A stretch of 64,000 nt of DNA from Allohahella marinimesophila (GTDB lineage: Bacteria; Pseudomonadota; Gammaproteobacteria; Pseudomonadales; Oleiphilaceae), in the NCBI RefSeq assembly GCF_039538005.1, contig NZ_BAABBO010000024.1, positions 18,415 to 82,414 of the forward strand. Direction: 5' to 3'. The notes under the pieces were generated by a model. That model was not told where the DNA came from. It was given only the letters and a program-made list of their open reading frames with translations, and ran no database searches. Positions within the stretch are counted from its first letter, which is position 1; each line of letters opens with the position of its first letter. The position numbers and the translations under genes are program-made. Below, piece by piece: positions 7,910-17,505 of this stretch.

Positions 7910-10057
7910 ATGATTTACGAAGGTAAAGCCATCACGGTAAAACTGATCGATGACGGAATAGCTGTCCTGACATTTGATTTACAGGGTGAATCGGTAAACA
8001 AGTTCAACCGGTTGACCATTGAAGAACTCGGCGAGGCGGCTGCCAAGCTTGGTAACGCCAATGACGTCAAGGGTCTTATCGTCACAAGTGCCAAGGATGT
8101 ATTCATCGTTGGTGCCGACATTACAGAATTCAAGGAACTCTTCAAAGGGTCCGAAGAAGAGCTGGTGGCCAACAATCTCAAGGCCAACAGCGTATTCAGC
8201 GCGATCGAAGATCTGCCTTTTCCAACGCTGACGATCATCAACGGTATCGCGCTTGGCGGCGGTTTTGAAATGTGTCTGGCTACTGACTATCGCATCATGT
8301 CTTCGAAGGCGAAAGTTGGATTGCCTGAAGTCAAGCTCGGCATATTTCCTGGCTTTGGTGGCACGGTTCGTCTGTCACGTGTCATTGGTGCAGACAATGC
8401 CATCGAATGGATCTGTGCTGGCGGCGAGAAGCGGCCTGAACAGGCTTTGAAGGATAAGGCTGTCGATGCGGTGATTGCACCTGATGCCCTCATGGATGCG
8501 GCCAAGACTACTATGAAGCGTCTCATCGACGGTTCACTGGATTACAAAGAGCGCCGAGAAGAGAAGAAAGGCAAGCTGCAGCTCAATGCCATGGAAAGCA
8601 TGATGACCTTCGAAACTGCGAAGGGCTTCGTGGCAGGCCAGGCTGGCCGCAACTATCCGGCGCCAGTGGAAGCCATCAAGGTCATGCAGAAGCATGCCGG
8701 CATGACTCGCGACAAGGCGATCGAAGTTGAAGCCAAGGGTTTTGCCAAAATGGCGAAAACACCCGTTGCCGCAGCACTCGTTGGCCTGTTCCTGAACGAT
8801 CAGGAACTGAAGAAGAAAGCCAAGGCATATGACAAGCAGGCACTGCCTGTCAATCGTGCCGCAGTGCTCGGTGCTGGCATCATGGGCGGCGGTGTTGCAT
8901 TCCAGTCTGCACTGAAAGGCACGCCAATCGTCATGAAAGACATCGCTCAGGCGGGTCTGGATCTTGGTCTGAAAGAAGCCAAGGGCCTGCTCACCAAGCG
9001 CGTTTCTCGTGGCAAGATGACTGCCGAGCAGATGGCTGACGTTCTCAACAAGATCAACCCTGCGCTTGGCTACGGTGACTTCAAGAGCGTCGACCTCGTT
9101 GTCGAAGCCGTTGTAGAGAACCCGAAGGTCAAGGATGCGGTACTACGTGAAGTAGAGGACGTCGTTCGTGAAGATACGATCCTGACTTCTAATACGTCTA
9201 CGATCTCGATTACCCGTCTGGCGCAGAACCTGAAGCGTCCTGAAAACTTCTGCGGCATGCACTTCTTCAACCCGGTGCACATGATGCCGCTGGTCGAAGT
9301 CATCCGTGGCGAGAAGACCAGCGAGCAGGCAATTGCCACTACCGTGGCGTACGCCAAGGCCATGGGCAAGAATCCGATCGTGGTCAACGACTGCCCGGGC
9401 TTCCTGGTCAACCGTATCCTGTTCCCTTACTTCGGTGGCTTCAACCTGCTGGTTCGTGACGGCGCTGACTACAAGCAGTGCGACAAGGTCATGGAGCGTT
9501 TCGGTTGGCCAATGGGCCCTGCCTACCTGCTCGACGTAGTCGGCATGGACACTGCCAAGCACGCTGGTGATGTCATGGCTGAAGGCTTCCCTGATCGTAT
9601 GCAGTACAGCGAAAAGACTGCTGTAGAGCTGATGTTCGAAAACGACCGTCTCGGTCAGAAGAACGACAAGGGCTTCTACAAGTACTCGCTCGACAAGAAG
9701 GGCAAGAAGCAGAAGGCTGTTGACGAGAAAGTTGAGCAGATGCTCGGCGATGTCGTGCACAAGAAGGGCGAGTTCACCGACGAAGAGATCATCGAGCGCA
9801 TGATGGTGCCACTGTGCATCGAAACCGTTCGCTGTCTTGAAGATGGAATCGTTGAGACTGCTGCCGAGGCGGATATGGGCCTGGTGTACGGTATCGGTTT
9901 CCCTCCGTTCCGTGGCGGCGCGCTGTTCTACATCGACACCATTGGTGTTGAAGAGTTCTGCAGGATCGCTGACAAGTACGAATCACTCGGCAAGCTTTAT
10001 CATCCTACTGATGGCCTGCGTGAAATGGCTAAGTCAGGCAAGAAATTCTACGGCTGA
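7910..10057 (+). CDS. fadB: Fatty-acid oxidation complex subunit alpha: enoyl-CoA hydratase / 3-hydroxyacyl-CoA dehydrogenase
   Basis: Multifunctional 715-residue alpha subunit of the beta-oxidation complex, which hydrates enoyl-CoA and oxidises 3-hydroxyacyl-CoA with NAD+. The start is placed at MIYEGKAITV, behind GGAGAAG, rather than at an ORF extension 22 codons upstream. The resulting length equals that of Pseudomonas FadB. Residues 1-190 are the crotonase domain with catalytic E120 and E140. From about 313 the NAD-binding domain begins (GAGIMGGG near 319-326), with the dehydrogenase His in HFFNP at 451-455. Two C-terminal dehydrogenase domains follow. It forms an alpha2-beta2 complex with FadA, encoded 33 bp downstream in the same operon. 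Confidence 0.97.
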   Translation: MIYEGKAITVKLIDDGIAVLTFDLQGESVNKFNRLTIEELGEAAAKLGNANDVKGLIVTSAKDVFIVGADITEFKELFKGSEEELVANNLKANSVFSAIEDLPFPTLTIINGIALGGGFEMCLATDYRIMSSKAKVGLPEVKLGIFPGFGGTVRLSRVIGADNAIEWICAGGEKRPEQALKDKAVDAVIAPDALMDAAKTTMKRLIDGSLDYKERREEKKGKLQLNAMESMMTFETAKGFVAGQAGRNYPAPVEAIKVMQKHAGMTRDKAIEVEAKGFAKMAKTPVAAALVGLFLNDQELKKKAKAYDKQALPVNRAAVLGAGIMGGGVAFQSALKGTPIVMKDIAQAGLDLGLKEAKGLLTKRVSRGKMTAEQMADVLNKINPALGYGDFKSVDLVVEAVVENPKVKDAVLREVEDVVREDTILTSNTSTISITRLAQNLKRPENFCGMHFFNPVHMMPLVEVIRGEKTSEQAIATTVAYAKAMGKNPIVVNDCPGFLVNRILFPYFGGFNLLVRDGADYKQCDKVMERFGWPMGPAYLLDVVGMDTAKHAGDVMAEGFPDRMQYSEKTAVELMFENDRLGQKNDKGFYKYSLDKKGKKQKAVDEKVEQMLGDVVHKKGEFTDEEIIERMMVPLCIETVRCLEDGIVETAAEADMGLVYGIGFPPFRGGALFYIDTIGVEEFCRIADKYESLGKLYHPTDGLREMAKSGKKFYG

Positions 10058-10090
10058 TTGCCGCAATACAGATTAGGACGGAGATAAGAT

Positions 10091-11263
10091 ATGAGTCTGA
10101 ATCCAAGAGATGTCGTCGTTGTCGATTGCGTGCGGTCGCCAATGGGACGTGCCAAGAACGGCATATTCAAGCATACCCGAGCGGAAGATATTTCTGCTCG
10201 CCTGATCAACGCGCTGTTCGAGCGCAATGACGTCAATCCAGCTGAGGTCGAGGACCTGATCTGGGGCTGCGTCAACCAGACCAAGGAGCAGGGTTTTAAC
10301 GTTGCTCGCCAGATCTCGCTGATGAGCGTGATCCCACACACTAGTTCAGCGCAGACCGTGAACAGACTGTGTGGCTCAGCCATGACTGCGATCCACACTG
10401 CAGCACAGGCTATCATGACCAACAACGGCGAAGTCTTCGTGGTTGGTGGTGTCGAGCACATGGGCCACGTACCCATGACAGAGGGTTTCGATCATAACCC
10501 GGCTGCCAGCAAGTACAGCGCCAAGGCGTCGAACATGATGGGTCTCACTGCTGAAATGCTCGCCAAGATGCACGGCATCAACCGCCAGCAGCAGGATGAG
10601 TTCGCTGTTCGTTCACATCAGCGTGCTCACGAAGCGACTGTCGAAGGCCGCTTCAAGAACGAAATCGTTGTCATGGAAGGTCATGACGACGACGGCGTTC
10701 CGATGCTGTGCACCGAAGACGAGACTATCCGTCCGGAAACCACGCTCGAGAGCCTTGGTCAGCTGCGTCCAGCCTTCGATCCGAAGTCTGGTACCGTGAC
10801 TGCAGGTACTTCATCACAGCTCACTGACGGCGCTGCCGCCATGCTGCTGATGTCTGCCGAGCGCGCACAGGCGCTGGGTCTGAAGCCAATGGCGAAGATC
10901 CGTGCAATGGCCACTGCCGGTGTTGATGCTGCGATCATGGGCTACGGCCCGGTTCCGGCTACCAAGAAGGCGCTGAAGCGTGCTGGTCTTGAGATTTCCG
11001 ACATTGATTTCTGGGAACTGAACGAAGCCTTCGCGGCGCAGTCACTGCCAGTCATCAAGGATCTGAAGCTGATGGACGTGATGAACGACAAAGTAAACCT
11101 GAACGGCGGCGCGATCGCGCTGGGCCACCCGCTGGGTTGCTCTGGTGCACGTATCTCCACCACGCTGCTGAACATTATGGAAGCGAAGGGCGGTACCTTT
11201 GGTGTGTCCACGATGTGTATCGGTCTGGGACAGGGTATCTCTACTGTCTGGGAACGTCTTTAG
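10091..11263 (+). CDS. fadA: 3-ketoacyl-CoA thiolase, beta subunit of the fatty-acid oxidation complex
   Basis: 390-residue thiolase that releases acetyl-CoA from 3-ketoacyl-CoA in the last step of each beta-oxidation round. Catalytic residues are visible: nucleophile C94 (NRLCGSAM), H346 (ALGHPLGCSG) and C376 (STMCIGLGQG). Length and motifs are standard for proteobacterial FadA. It follows fadB by 33 bp with a GGAGATAAG ribosome site. A strong terminator lies about 50 bp after the stop, so the operon is fadBA. Confidence 0.97.
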   Translation: MSLNPRDVVVVDCVRSPMGRAKNGIFKHTRAEDISARLINALFERNDVNPAEVEDLIWGCVNQTKEQGFNVARQISLMSVIPHTSSAQTVNRLCGSAMTAIHTAAQAIMTNNGEVFVVGGVEHMGHVPMTEGFDHNPAASKYSAKASNMMGLTAEMLAKMHGINRQQQDEFAVRSHQRAHEATVEGRFKNEIVVMEGHDDDGVPMLCTEDETIRPETTLESLGQLRPAFDPKSGTVTAGTSSQLTDGAAAMLLMSAERAQALGLKPMAKIRAMATAGVDAAIMGYGPVPATKKALKRAGLEISDIDFWELNEAFAAQSLPVIKDLKLMDVMNDKVNLNGGAIALGHPLGCSGARISTTLLNIMEAKGGTFGVSTMCIGLGQGISTVWERL

Positions 11264-11310
11264 GTCAAGCTGGGCGGTCTAAAGCCGCCCATTGGTCTAT
11301 GAAGTGAGTG

Positions 11311-11337
11311 AAGCCGGCCATTTGCGCCGGCTTTTTC
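11311..11337 (+). terminator. Rho-independent terminator after fadA
   Basis: AAGCCGGC (11311-11318) pairs with GCCGGCTT (11326-11333) around a 7-nt loop, followed by a run of five T. It sits between fadA and the convergent gene ending at 11365. Confidence 0.85.
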
Positions 11338-11364
11338 ATGCCTGGTATCCTGCCGATGGCATGC

Positions 11365-12084
11365 TCATTCAATATCGAGTTCGTCGTCGTCGGCCTCTGG
11401 CTTAGTGTTGCTCGTAGTCGAACTCTGCGTGCTCTCGGCAGCTTTTATCTGGTCAGTGAGCCGTCGAACGGCTTCATTTTTCTCGGTAGTGCCAAGTGAG
11501 CTGCGTTTGTAAACGTCCCGTGCTTTTTTCAATTGGCCGATAGCCTCGCGTCGCTTGTCGGCCTGCAGCAGTTGGTCAGCGTGATATTCATGCGAGCGAA
11601 TCTGAACCGTCAGCTTGAGCTGCTCCAGGTGCTCGAGCTGTTGTTGATATGCTTCGGCCGACAGGCGCGCTCTGAGCTTGAGTCTCAGAAGCTTGTTCCC
11701 AAGCGTTCGCAGACCCTCCAGGGCTGCTCTCATCTGGCCATCGCTGTGCATCACCCGCTCGCCGGATGGTCTGAGTCTGCCTTCCTCCAGAGCGTGGAGC
11801 TGGCCTTTCAGGTCTTCCAGTTGCTGCAGTGCCCCTGGAAGACCCAGTGATATCAGCTCTTTCTGAATCTCGATCAGGGCGATAGTCATGGCCACGGCAA
11901 TATCAGCCCGATCATCGACCTGCAGAATAAGCGCAACGGCATTTTCATAGTCCTGACGTCGCTGCAGCAGGGCCTTGATTTTTGCCGCTCTGTGCTGCGC
12001 AGCCTGTTGTCTTGCATACAGAACAGCGCTCACAACTACAGAAACGAACATGATGCCGAGGAGTACAACAACGAGTGTAGTCAT
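11365..12084 (-). CDS. Hypothetical membrane-anchored coiled-coil protein
   Basis: 239-residue protein of unknown function. Residues 3-23 (TLVVVLLGIMFVSVVVSAVLYA) are a single N-terminal membrane segment. Nearly all the rest is charged heptad-like helix (ALQQLEDLKGQLHALEEG, YQQQLEHLEQLKLTVQ), and the tail is acidic (EADDDELDIE). A hypothetical gene occupies the same place between topA and fadA in Pseudomonas aeruginosa as I recall its map, so it is probably a conserved but uncharacterised protein. It is divergent from topA, with about 130 bp between the starts. Confidence 0.75.
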   Translation of the reverse strand: MTTLVVVLLGIMFVSVVVSAVLYARQQAAQHRAAKIKALLQRRQDYENAVALILQVDDRADIAVAMTIALIEIQKELISLGLPGALQQLEDLKGQLHALEEGRLRPSGERVMHSDGQMRAALEGLRTLGNKLLRLKLRARLSAEAYQQQLEHLEQLKLTVQIRSHEYHADQLLQADKRREAIGQLKKARDVYKRSSLGTTEKNEAVRRLTDQIKAAESTQSSTTSNTKPEADDDELDIE

Positions 12085-12150
12085 AAGAAAGAGGCACGAA
12101 AAACAAGCAATTGAGGTAACTGAAGCTTAGCCTCGATTCCGCGGGTATGC

Positions 12151-12183
12151 TTGATTATTGTAGGCCAACACCTTATATATGAC
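12151..12183 (+). promoter_or_regulatory. topA promoter with partial NrdR-like site over the -10
   Basis: TTGATT (12151-12156) and TATATA (12174-12179) with a 17-bp spacer form a good sigma-70 promoter about 30 bp before the topA ATG. The segment ACACCTTATATATGAC (12168-12183) matches 10 of 16 positions of the recalled NrdR consensus, including a full left arm ACAC and the TATATA core, but lacks the GTGT right arm. topA has been listed as an NrdR regulon member in Pseudomonas. The promoter is well supported, the regulator site only weakly. Confidence 0.55.
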
Positions 12184-12213
12184 GCCAAATCGAATTAAGA
12201 GACCAGTTTCTGA

Positions 12214-14853
12214 ATGGCCAAATCACTCGTCATCGTAGAGTCGCCTGCAAAAGCCAAAACCATAAACAAGTACCTTGGGCCAGACTTTATCGTCAAGTCC
12301 AGCGTCGGCCACGTCCGGGATTTGCCGACGGGCGCGAGCAAGACTGACAGGAAGGCGGCAGGTAAGAAAAAGCCTGTGGCCACCAAATCCCTGTCGGATT
12401 CGGAGAAGAAGGCCAAGGCCAAGCGGCAGCTCTTTACCAGGATGGGTGTCGACCCGGAACATGACTGGGAAGCTGAGTATGAGGTCCTCCCCGGCAAGGA
12501 AAAAGTGGTTGAAGAGCTCAGGCGGCTAGCCAAGACGGCAGACCATATCTATCTCGCAACGGATCTCGATCGCGAAGGGGAGGCCATAGCGTGGCACCTG
12601 AGGGAGCTGATCGGTGGCGATGATGAGCGATTCCGGCGCGTCGTCTTCAACGAGATTACCAAGAACGCGATCTCGGATGCTTTCAAGGAGCCTGGCACGC
12701 TCAACATTGATCGGGTCAATGCGCAGCAGGCCAGGCGTTTTCTGGATCGGGTAGTCGGCTTCATGGTATCGCCGCTGCTATGGTCGAAAATCGCACGTGG
12801 TCTTTCAGCTGGTAGGGTGCAGTCTGTCGCCGTCAAACTGATCGTTGAGCGTGAGCGGGAAATTCGTGCCTTCGTGCCTGAAGAATACTGGCAGATGCAC
12901 GCCGACCTCGCTGGCGAAGTCACCGACACGCTTGCAGGCGAAGGCAAGCGCACGCGGGCCCAGGCTCAGTTTGAAGTCACTCGAGTAGATGGCAAAGCCT
13001 ATCGGCCGCAAAACCGCGCGGAGTCCGAAGCGTTCCAGGCTCAGCTCGAAAAAGCCGGCTACAAGATCGCCAAGCGTGAAGACAAGCCGACACAGTCGAA
13101 GCCATCCGCACCTTTTATTACCTCGACGCTGCAGCAGGGCGCCAGTAACCGGCTCGGCTTCAGCGTGAGCAAGACCATGCGTCTGGCCCAGAAGCTCTAC
13201 GAAGCGGGTTATATCACCTACATGCGTACCGATTCGACCAATCTGTCTGCTGATGCCGTGTCGACAGTGCGGGATTACATCGTCGATCAGTATGGCAAGG
13301 CCTATTGTCCAGAGAAGCCCAGAGTCTACAGCAGCAAGGAAGGCGCTCAGGAGGCTCACGAGGCGATTCGGCCGACAGACGTAAACGTGAGCGGGGAGCA
13401 GCTGCAAAGCCTTGAGCGCGACGCTGAGCGCCTTTACACCCTCATCTGGAAGCAGTTTGTAGCTTGTCAGATGGAAAATGCCCGATTCCAGAGCACCACA
13501 CTTGTGGTCGAGGCCGGTCAGTTCGAGCTGCGAACCCGTGGTCGGGTCATGGAATTCCCGGGTTTCCTCAAGGTGCTGCCGCTGGTTGTCAAGAAAGACG
13601 AAGACGCTCAGCTGCCGCCGTTCAAGCAGGGCGATGTGCTCGACCTCGAGGCACTGAAGCCTACGCAGCATTTTACCAAACCGACAGCGCGTTTCACCGA
13701 AGCAACCCTGGTCAAGGAGCTCGAGAAGCAGGGGATAGGGCGACCATCGACCTACGCCTCCATCATTTCCACGATACAGGACCGCGGCTACGTTCGACTC
13801 GAGAACAAACGCTTTTTCGCGGAGAAGATGGGCGATATCGTCACCGACCGGCTAACGGAGTCCTTCAAGGATTTGATGAGCTATGGCTTTACGGCGAGTA
13901 TGGAAGAGCGCCTTGATGCTATTGCTACCGGCAAACTGAGCTGGAAAACGGTGCTCGACGAATTCTATTCGCAGTTCAGCCAGAATCTTGAGCATGCGGA
14001 GTCTACAGAATCCGGTATGCGTGCGAATGAAGCTGTACCTACCAGTATTGCCTGCCCGACGTGCGCAAGACCCATGCAGATCCGGACGGCGAGTACTGGG
14101 GTGTTTCTTGGCTGTTCAGGCTACAGTCTGCCCCCCAAGGAGCGCTGCAAGACGACCCTGAACCTTACGCCGGGTGACGAAGCCATCGCGGCTGATGATG
14201 ATGAAGCCGAGGCCCAGGCGCAGCGTGAGAAGCGGCGTTGCCCGGTCTGTTCGACTGCCATGGATAACTACCTGATTGATGAGCACCGCAAGCTGCATGT
14301 CTGTGGCAACAATCCGGATTGTCCAGGGCACGAAGTCGAAGAAGGCCATTACAAGATCAAGGGTTACGAAGGTCCGCGTCTCGAGTGCGACAAATGTGGC
14401 GCAGAAATGCAGTTGAAGAATGGTCGCTTCGGCAAGTATTTCGGCTGTACCGCCGAAGACTGTAAAAATACCCGCAAGCTGCTGCGCAATGGTGACCCTG
14501 CGCCGCCGAAGATGGATCCTGTACAGATGCCTGAGCTGAAGTGCACCAAGGTGGATGATCACTACGTGCTGCGCGATGGCGCCTCAGGGCTCTTTCTGGC
14601 CGCCAGTCAGTTTCCGAAGAACAGGGAAACCCGTGCGCCACTGGTGACCGAGCTGTTGCCGCACAAGAACGAAATAGATCCGAAATACGCCTATCTCATG
14701 AAGGCGCCAACCAAGGATCCAGAAGGCCGCCCGGCTGTCATCCGCTTCAGTCGCAAGACCAAGGAGCAGTATGTAATGTCAGAAAAGGATGACGGTAAAC
14801 CCAGTGGCTGGGCAGCGTACTACTCAGGTAGCAAGTGGACAGTCAAAAGCTGA
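12214..14853 (+). CDS. topA: DNA topoisomerase I (type IA)
   Basis: 879-residue enzyme that relaxes negative supercoils by single-strand passage. Residues 1-150 form the Toprim domain (VIVESPAKAKTI, then the acidic TDLDREGEAIAWHL). The catalytic tyrosine is Y336 in YITYMRTDST. Three C4-type zinc ribbons follow from about 610: CPTC...C...C, CPVC...CGNNPDC and CDKCGAEM...CTAEDC. The C-terminus is a basic or aromatic tail. Length and domain order are those of gammaproteobacterial TopA. It is transcribed alone from the promoter above and ends at a palindrome shared with the convergent gene. Confidence 0.97.
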   Translation: MAKSLVIVESPAKAKTINKYLGPDFIVKSSVGHVRDLPTGASKTDRKAAGKKKPVATKSLSDSEKKAKAKRQLFTRMGVDPEHDWEAEYEVLPGKEKVVEELRRLAKTADHIYLATDLDREGEAIAWHLRELIGGDDERFRRVVFNEITKNAISDAFKEPGTLNIDRVNAQQARRFLDRVVGFMVSPLLWSKIARGLSAGRVQSVAVKLIVEREREIRAFVPEEYWQMHADLAGEVTDTLAGEGKRTRAQAQFEVTRVDGKAYRPQNRAESEAFQAQLEKAGYKIAKREDKPTQSKPSAPFITSTLQQGASNRLGFSVSKTMRLAQKLYEAGYITYMRTDSTNLSADAVSTVRDYIVDQYGKAYCPEKPRVYSSKEGAQEAHEAIRPTDVNVSGEQLQSLERDAERLYTLIWKQFVACQMENARFQSTTLVVEAGQFELRTRGRVMEFPGFLKVLPLVVKKDEDAQLPPFKQGDVLDLEALKPTQHFTKPTARFTEATLVKELEKQGIGRPSTYASIISTIQDRGYVRLENKRFFAEKMGDIVTDRLTESFKDLMSYGFTASMEERLDAIATGKLSWKTVLDEFYSQFSQNLEHAESTESGMRANEAVPTSIACPTCARPMQIRTASTGVFLGCSGYSLPPKERCKTTLNLTPGDEAIAADDDEAEAQAQREKRRCPVCSTAMDNYLIDEHRKLHVCGNNPDCPGHEVEEGHYKIKGYEGPRLECDKCGAEMQLKNGRFGKYFGCTAEDCKNTRKLLRNGDPAPPKMDPVQMPELKCTKVDDHYVLRDGASGLFLAASQFPKNRETRAPLVTELLPHKNEIDPKYAYLMKAPTKDPEGRPAVIRFSRKTKEQYVMSEKDDGKPSGWAAYYSGSKWTVKS

Positions 14854-14868
14854 AGACAGGCCAGGGTC

Positions 14869-14894
14869 GGCGCTGACCAGTCTGGGTCAGCGCC
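14869..14894. terminator. Palindrome between topA and the convergent gene
   Basis: GGCGCTGACC (14869-14878) and GGTCAGCGCC (14885-14894) form a perfect 10-bp stem with a 6-nt loop in the 49-bp gap between two converging genes. No T-run follows on either strand, so it may act as an mRNA end-stabiliser or a weak bidirectional terminator. Confidence 0.55.
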
Positions 14895-14902
14895 TGATCG
14901 CC

Positions 14903-15805
14903 TCAGTCTTTCCGGCTTGAAAATCTGCTCAGTAGACTTGAAGTATCCCAGCGGCCACCGCCTAGCTGCTGAACCTCACCATAAAACTGATCCACCAGTG
15001 CTGCTACCGGCAAGTGTGCGCCATTACGACGCGCTTCATCGAGGCAAATTGCCAGATCCTTCCGCATCAGATCAACCGCGAAGCCGTGCTCGTAGTCGCC
15101 GCGGATCATACTGTCATGTCGGTTTTCCATCTGCCAGGACTGGGCTGCCCCTTTGGATATCACCTCAATCACAGCATGTTCATCCAGTCCCGCGACCGTC
15201 GCGAAGTGAATGGACTCTGCCAGGCTTTCTATCAGGCCCGCTATCGCAATCTGATTGGCCATCTTGGTCAGCTGGCCGGAGCCTGCCGGGCCCAGAAGAC
15301 GTGCCATCTTCGCGTAATGTTCGATAATCGCCTGGGCTTGTCTGAAATGAGGTTCCTGGCCACCGCACATGACGGTGAGCGCACCATTGATGGCGCCCTG
15401 CTGGCCACCGGAGACGGGAGCATCAATGAACCCGATGCCGCGTGCTTCGGCAGCTGAATTCAGTTGGCGGGCGATATCGGCAGAGGCAGTCGTATGATCG
15501 ATAACGAGCGCACCGGCCGGAAGATGCGCCAGCAGACCCTCGTCGCCCAGATAAATATCTGAAAGGTCCTGGTCGTTGCCGACACAGGAAATGATGGTGC
15601 TCATCTTGCGAGCATCCCGGAGCTCGACAATACTGTGCCCCGGATGCGCCCTCAGCCAGGCTTCCGCTTTGCCCCGGCTGCGATTGTAGACGGCGACCTG
15701 CAGGCCGGCTGTCGCCAGGTGACCTGCCATAGGTGCGCCCATCACGCCTAATCCTATGAAGCAGACCTGCCTGCGATCCTCGTTCTGCAGATCGGTGTCA
15801 GCCAT
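14903..15805 (-). CDS. NAD-binding beta-hydroxyacid dehydrogenase (3-hydroxyisobutyrate / tartronate-semialdehyde reductase family)
   Basis: 300-residue oxidoreductase with an N-terminal Rossmann fold (CFIGLGVMGAPMAGHL near residues 15-30) and an all-alpha C-terminal domain. Family signatures are present: DAPVSGG in the substrate loop, and GQLTKMANQ with the catalytic lysine. The VxxRKDLxxxLDEA helix is also visible (LMRKDLAICLDEARRNG). Substrates of relatives include 3-hydroxyisobutyrate, tartronate semialdehyde and short hydroxyacids. Which one applies here cannot be decided. Its ATG is 6 bp after the gltA stop on the same strand, so it is very probably co-transcribed with citrate synthase. 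Confidence 0.85.
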   Translation of the reverse strand: MADTDLQNEDRRQVCFIGLGVMGAPMAGHLATAGLQVAVYNRSRGKAEAWLRAHPGHSIVELRDARKMSTIISCVGNDQDLSDIYLGDEGLLAHLPAGALVIDHTTASADIARQLNSAAEARGIGFIDAPVSGGQQGAINGALTVMCGGQEPHFRQAQAIIEHYAKMARLLGPAGSGQLTKMANQIAIAGLIESLAESIHFATVAGLDEHAVIEVISKGAAQSWQMENRHDSMIRGDYEHGFAVDLMRKDLAICLDEARRNGAHLPVAALVDQFYGEVQQLGGGRWDTSSLLSRFSSRKD

Positions 15806-15811
15806 CAGCTA

Positions 15812-17083
15812 TCAGCCAGGGTAGTCACGCTTGGTGTGCCCGGTGTACAGCTGTCGTGGTCGGCCGATTCTATAGTCGGTGCTCACCATCTCGTTCCAGT
15901 GAGAATACCAGCCGACGGTGCGTGCCATGGCAAAGATAACCGTGAACATGGATACTGGAATGCCGATCGCACGGAGAATGATACCTGAATAGAAGTCGAC
16001 GTTCGGGTACAGCTTGCGCTCTACGAAGTATGGATCTTCCAGGGCAATCTGCTCGAGGCGACGGGCGATCTTGAAGAGCGGATCGTCTTCAAGGCCGAGC
16101 TCCTGAAGTACCTGGTCACAGGATTCCTTCATGACCTTGGCGCGTGGATCGAAGTTCTTGTAGACGCGATGGCCGAAGCCCATGAGACGGAAGGAGTCAT
16201 CCTTGTCCTTGGCACGCTCGATGAATTCTGGAATGCGTGATTCATCTTCGATTTCCATCAGCATGCTCAGCACGGCCTCGTTGGCACCGCCGTGAGCTGG
16301 CCCCCAAAGTGCTGCAATGCCTGAGGCAATGCAGGCAAAGACGTTGGCGCCAGAAGAGCCTGCGAGCCTTACTGTGGACGTAGAAGCATTTTGCTCATGG
16401 TCTGCGTGCAAGAGGAAAATCTTGTCCATCGCCTTCGCCAGGATGGGGTTGACTACGAACTCTTCGCAAGGGGTACCGAACATCATGTAGAGGAAGTTTG
16501 CAGCGTAATCGAGGTCATTGCGCGGATACATGAAGGGCTGGCCGATCGAGTACTTGTAACACATGGCTGCCAGCGTCGGCATTTTGGCAATCAGGCGGAA
16601 GGCGGCAATCTCGCGATGCTTCTCGTCAGTGGAGTCCATGGTGTCGTGATAGAAGGCCGAGAGTGCACCGACGACACCACACATGATGGCCATCGGGTGA
16701 GCATCCCGACGAAAACCATTGAAGAAATGATTCAGTTGCTCGTGAACCATCGTATGGTTCTTGACCATGGATTTGAAATGACCGAGCTCCTCATTGGAAG
16801 GCAGTTCGCCATGAATGAGCAGGTAGCAGGTTTCAAGATAATCTGAATGTTGCGCTAGTTGCTCTATAGGGTAACCGCGATGCAGCAGAACACCGTTAGT
16901 GCCGTCGATGAAAGTGATCTTCGATTCGCAGGCGGCGGTAGACACAAAGCCGGGATCGTAAGTGAAGAGCCCCTGCTGGACCAAAGATCGTACGTCGACG
17001 ACATCAGGGCCGGTTGTGCCCGAATACATTGGTAATTCAATATCTTTGCCATCAACTGTGAGTTTGGCGTGCTTATCCGTCAT
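15812..17083 (-). CDS. gltA: Citrate synthase
   Basis: 423-residue type II (hexameric, usually NADH-inhibited) citrate synthase condensing oxaloacetate with acetyl-CoA. Catalytic residues are recognisable in GPAHGGANEAVLSM (His), FGHRVYKNFDPRAK (His) and NVDFYSGI (Asp). The C-terminus ends with the typical RPRQLYTGHTKRDY segment. It is divergent from the sdh-suc operon, as in Pseudomonas, with about 410 bp between them, and is followed closely by the hydroxyacid dehydrogenase gene. Confidence 0.97.
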   Translation of the reverse strand: MTDKHAKLTVDGKDIELPMYSGTTGPDVVDVRSLVQQGLFTYDPGFVSTAACESKITFIDGTNGVLLHRGYPIEQLAQHSDYLETCYLLIHGELPSNEELGHFKSMVKNHTMVHEQLNHFFNGFRRDAHPMAIMCGVVGALSAFYHDTMDSTDEKHREIAAFRLIAKMPTLAAMCYKYSIGQPFMYPRNDLDYAANFLYMMFGTPCEEFVVNPILAKAMDKIFLLHADHEQNASTSTVRLAGSSGANVFACIASGIAALWGPAHGGANEAVLSMLMEIEDESRIPEFIERAKDKDDSFRLMGFGHRVYKNFDPRAKVMKESCDQVLQELGLEDDPLFKIARRLEQIALEDPYFVERKLYPNVDFYSGIILRAIGIPVSMFTVIFAMARTVGWYSHWNEMVSTDYRIGRPRQLYTGHTKRDYPG

Positions 17084-17370
17084 GGACGACTCCCGTTACT
17101 GTACATCGCCGGCCAGTCCAACTGCCCGACGTAGTAGATTAGATGCGGATGCATCCGGCTTCACTCGGTCGGTGGCAGGCTTTGTGACAGGCTGAAAACG
17201 ACCGAGGCTCTGGATAGGCGCTTATACTAATGACTTGATCAGCAATTGATAAGCCCTTTCTTGCATTTGTATGACGTCGCTCGATTTTGGTGCGCGGCCT
17301 CGTTGTCGGCACCCTGAAGAGGCATAAGCCCGGAGATTGAATCCTTATGCCGAATCGGACCGTATCTCAA

Positions 17371-17399
17371 TTGTAATGTGATGCATGCCCTCATATACT
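17371..17399 (+). promoter_or_regulatory. Promoter of the sdh-suc operon in the gltA-sdhC intergenic region
   Basis: TTGTAA (17371-17376) and TATACT (17394-17399), 17 bp apart, lie about 100 bp before sdhC. They are the best sigma-70 promoter in the 410-bp gap 17084-17493. The gap should also hold the gltA promoter. AT-rich sequence near 17215-17260 is a candidate, but I found no convincing pair there. No ORF in the gap looks real. Confidence 0.6.
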
Positions 17400-17505
17400 A
17401 TGCGCCCGAAACCAACCCGCTGCGTTTCGGCAGTGTTTCGGAGTCACACGCTTCCTCGCTTCACACGGCCCCCACAGGGCAAAGTATTCAAAGGTGCTAC
17501 ACACT

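Noticed and set aside
12805..13671. 288-codon minus-strand frame inside topA
   Set aside because: It lies wholly antisense to conserved topoisomerase sequence with no family resemblance.
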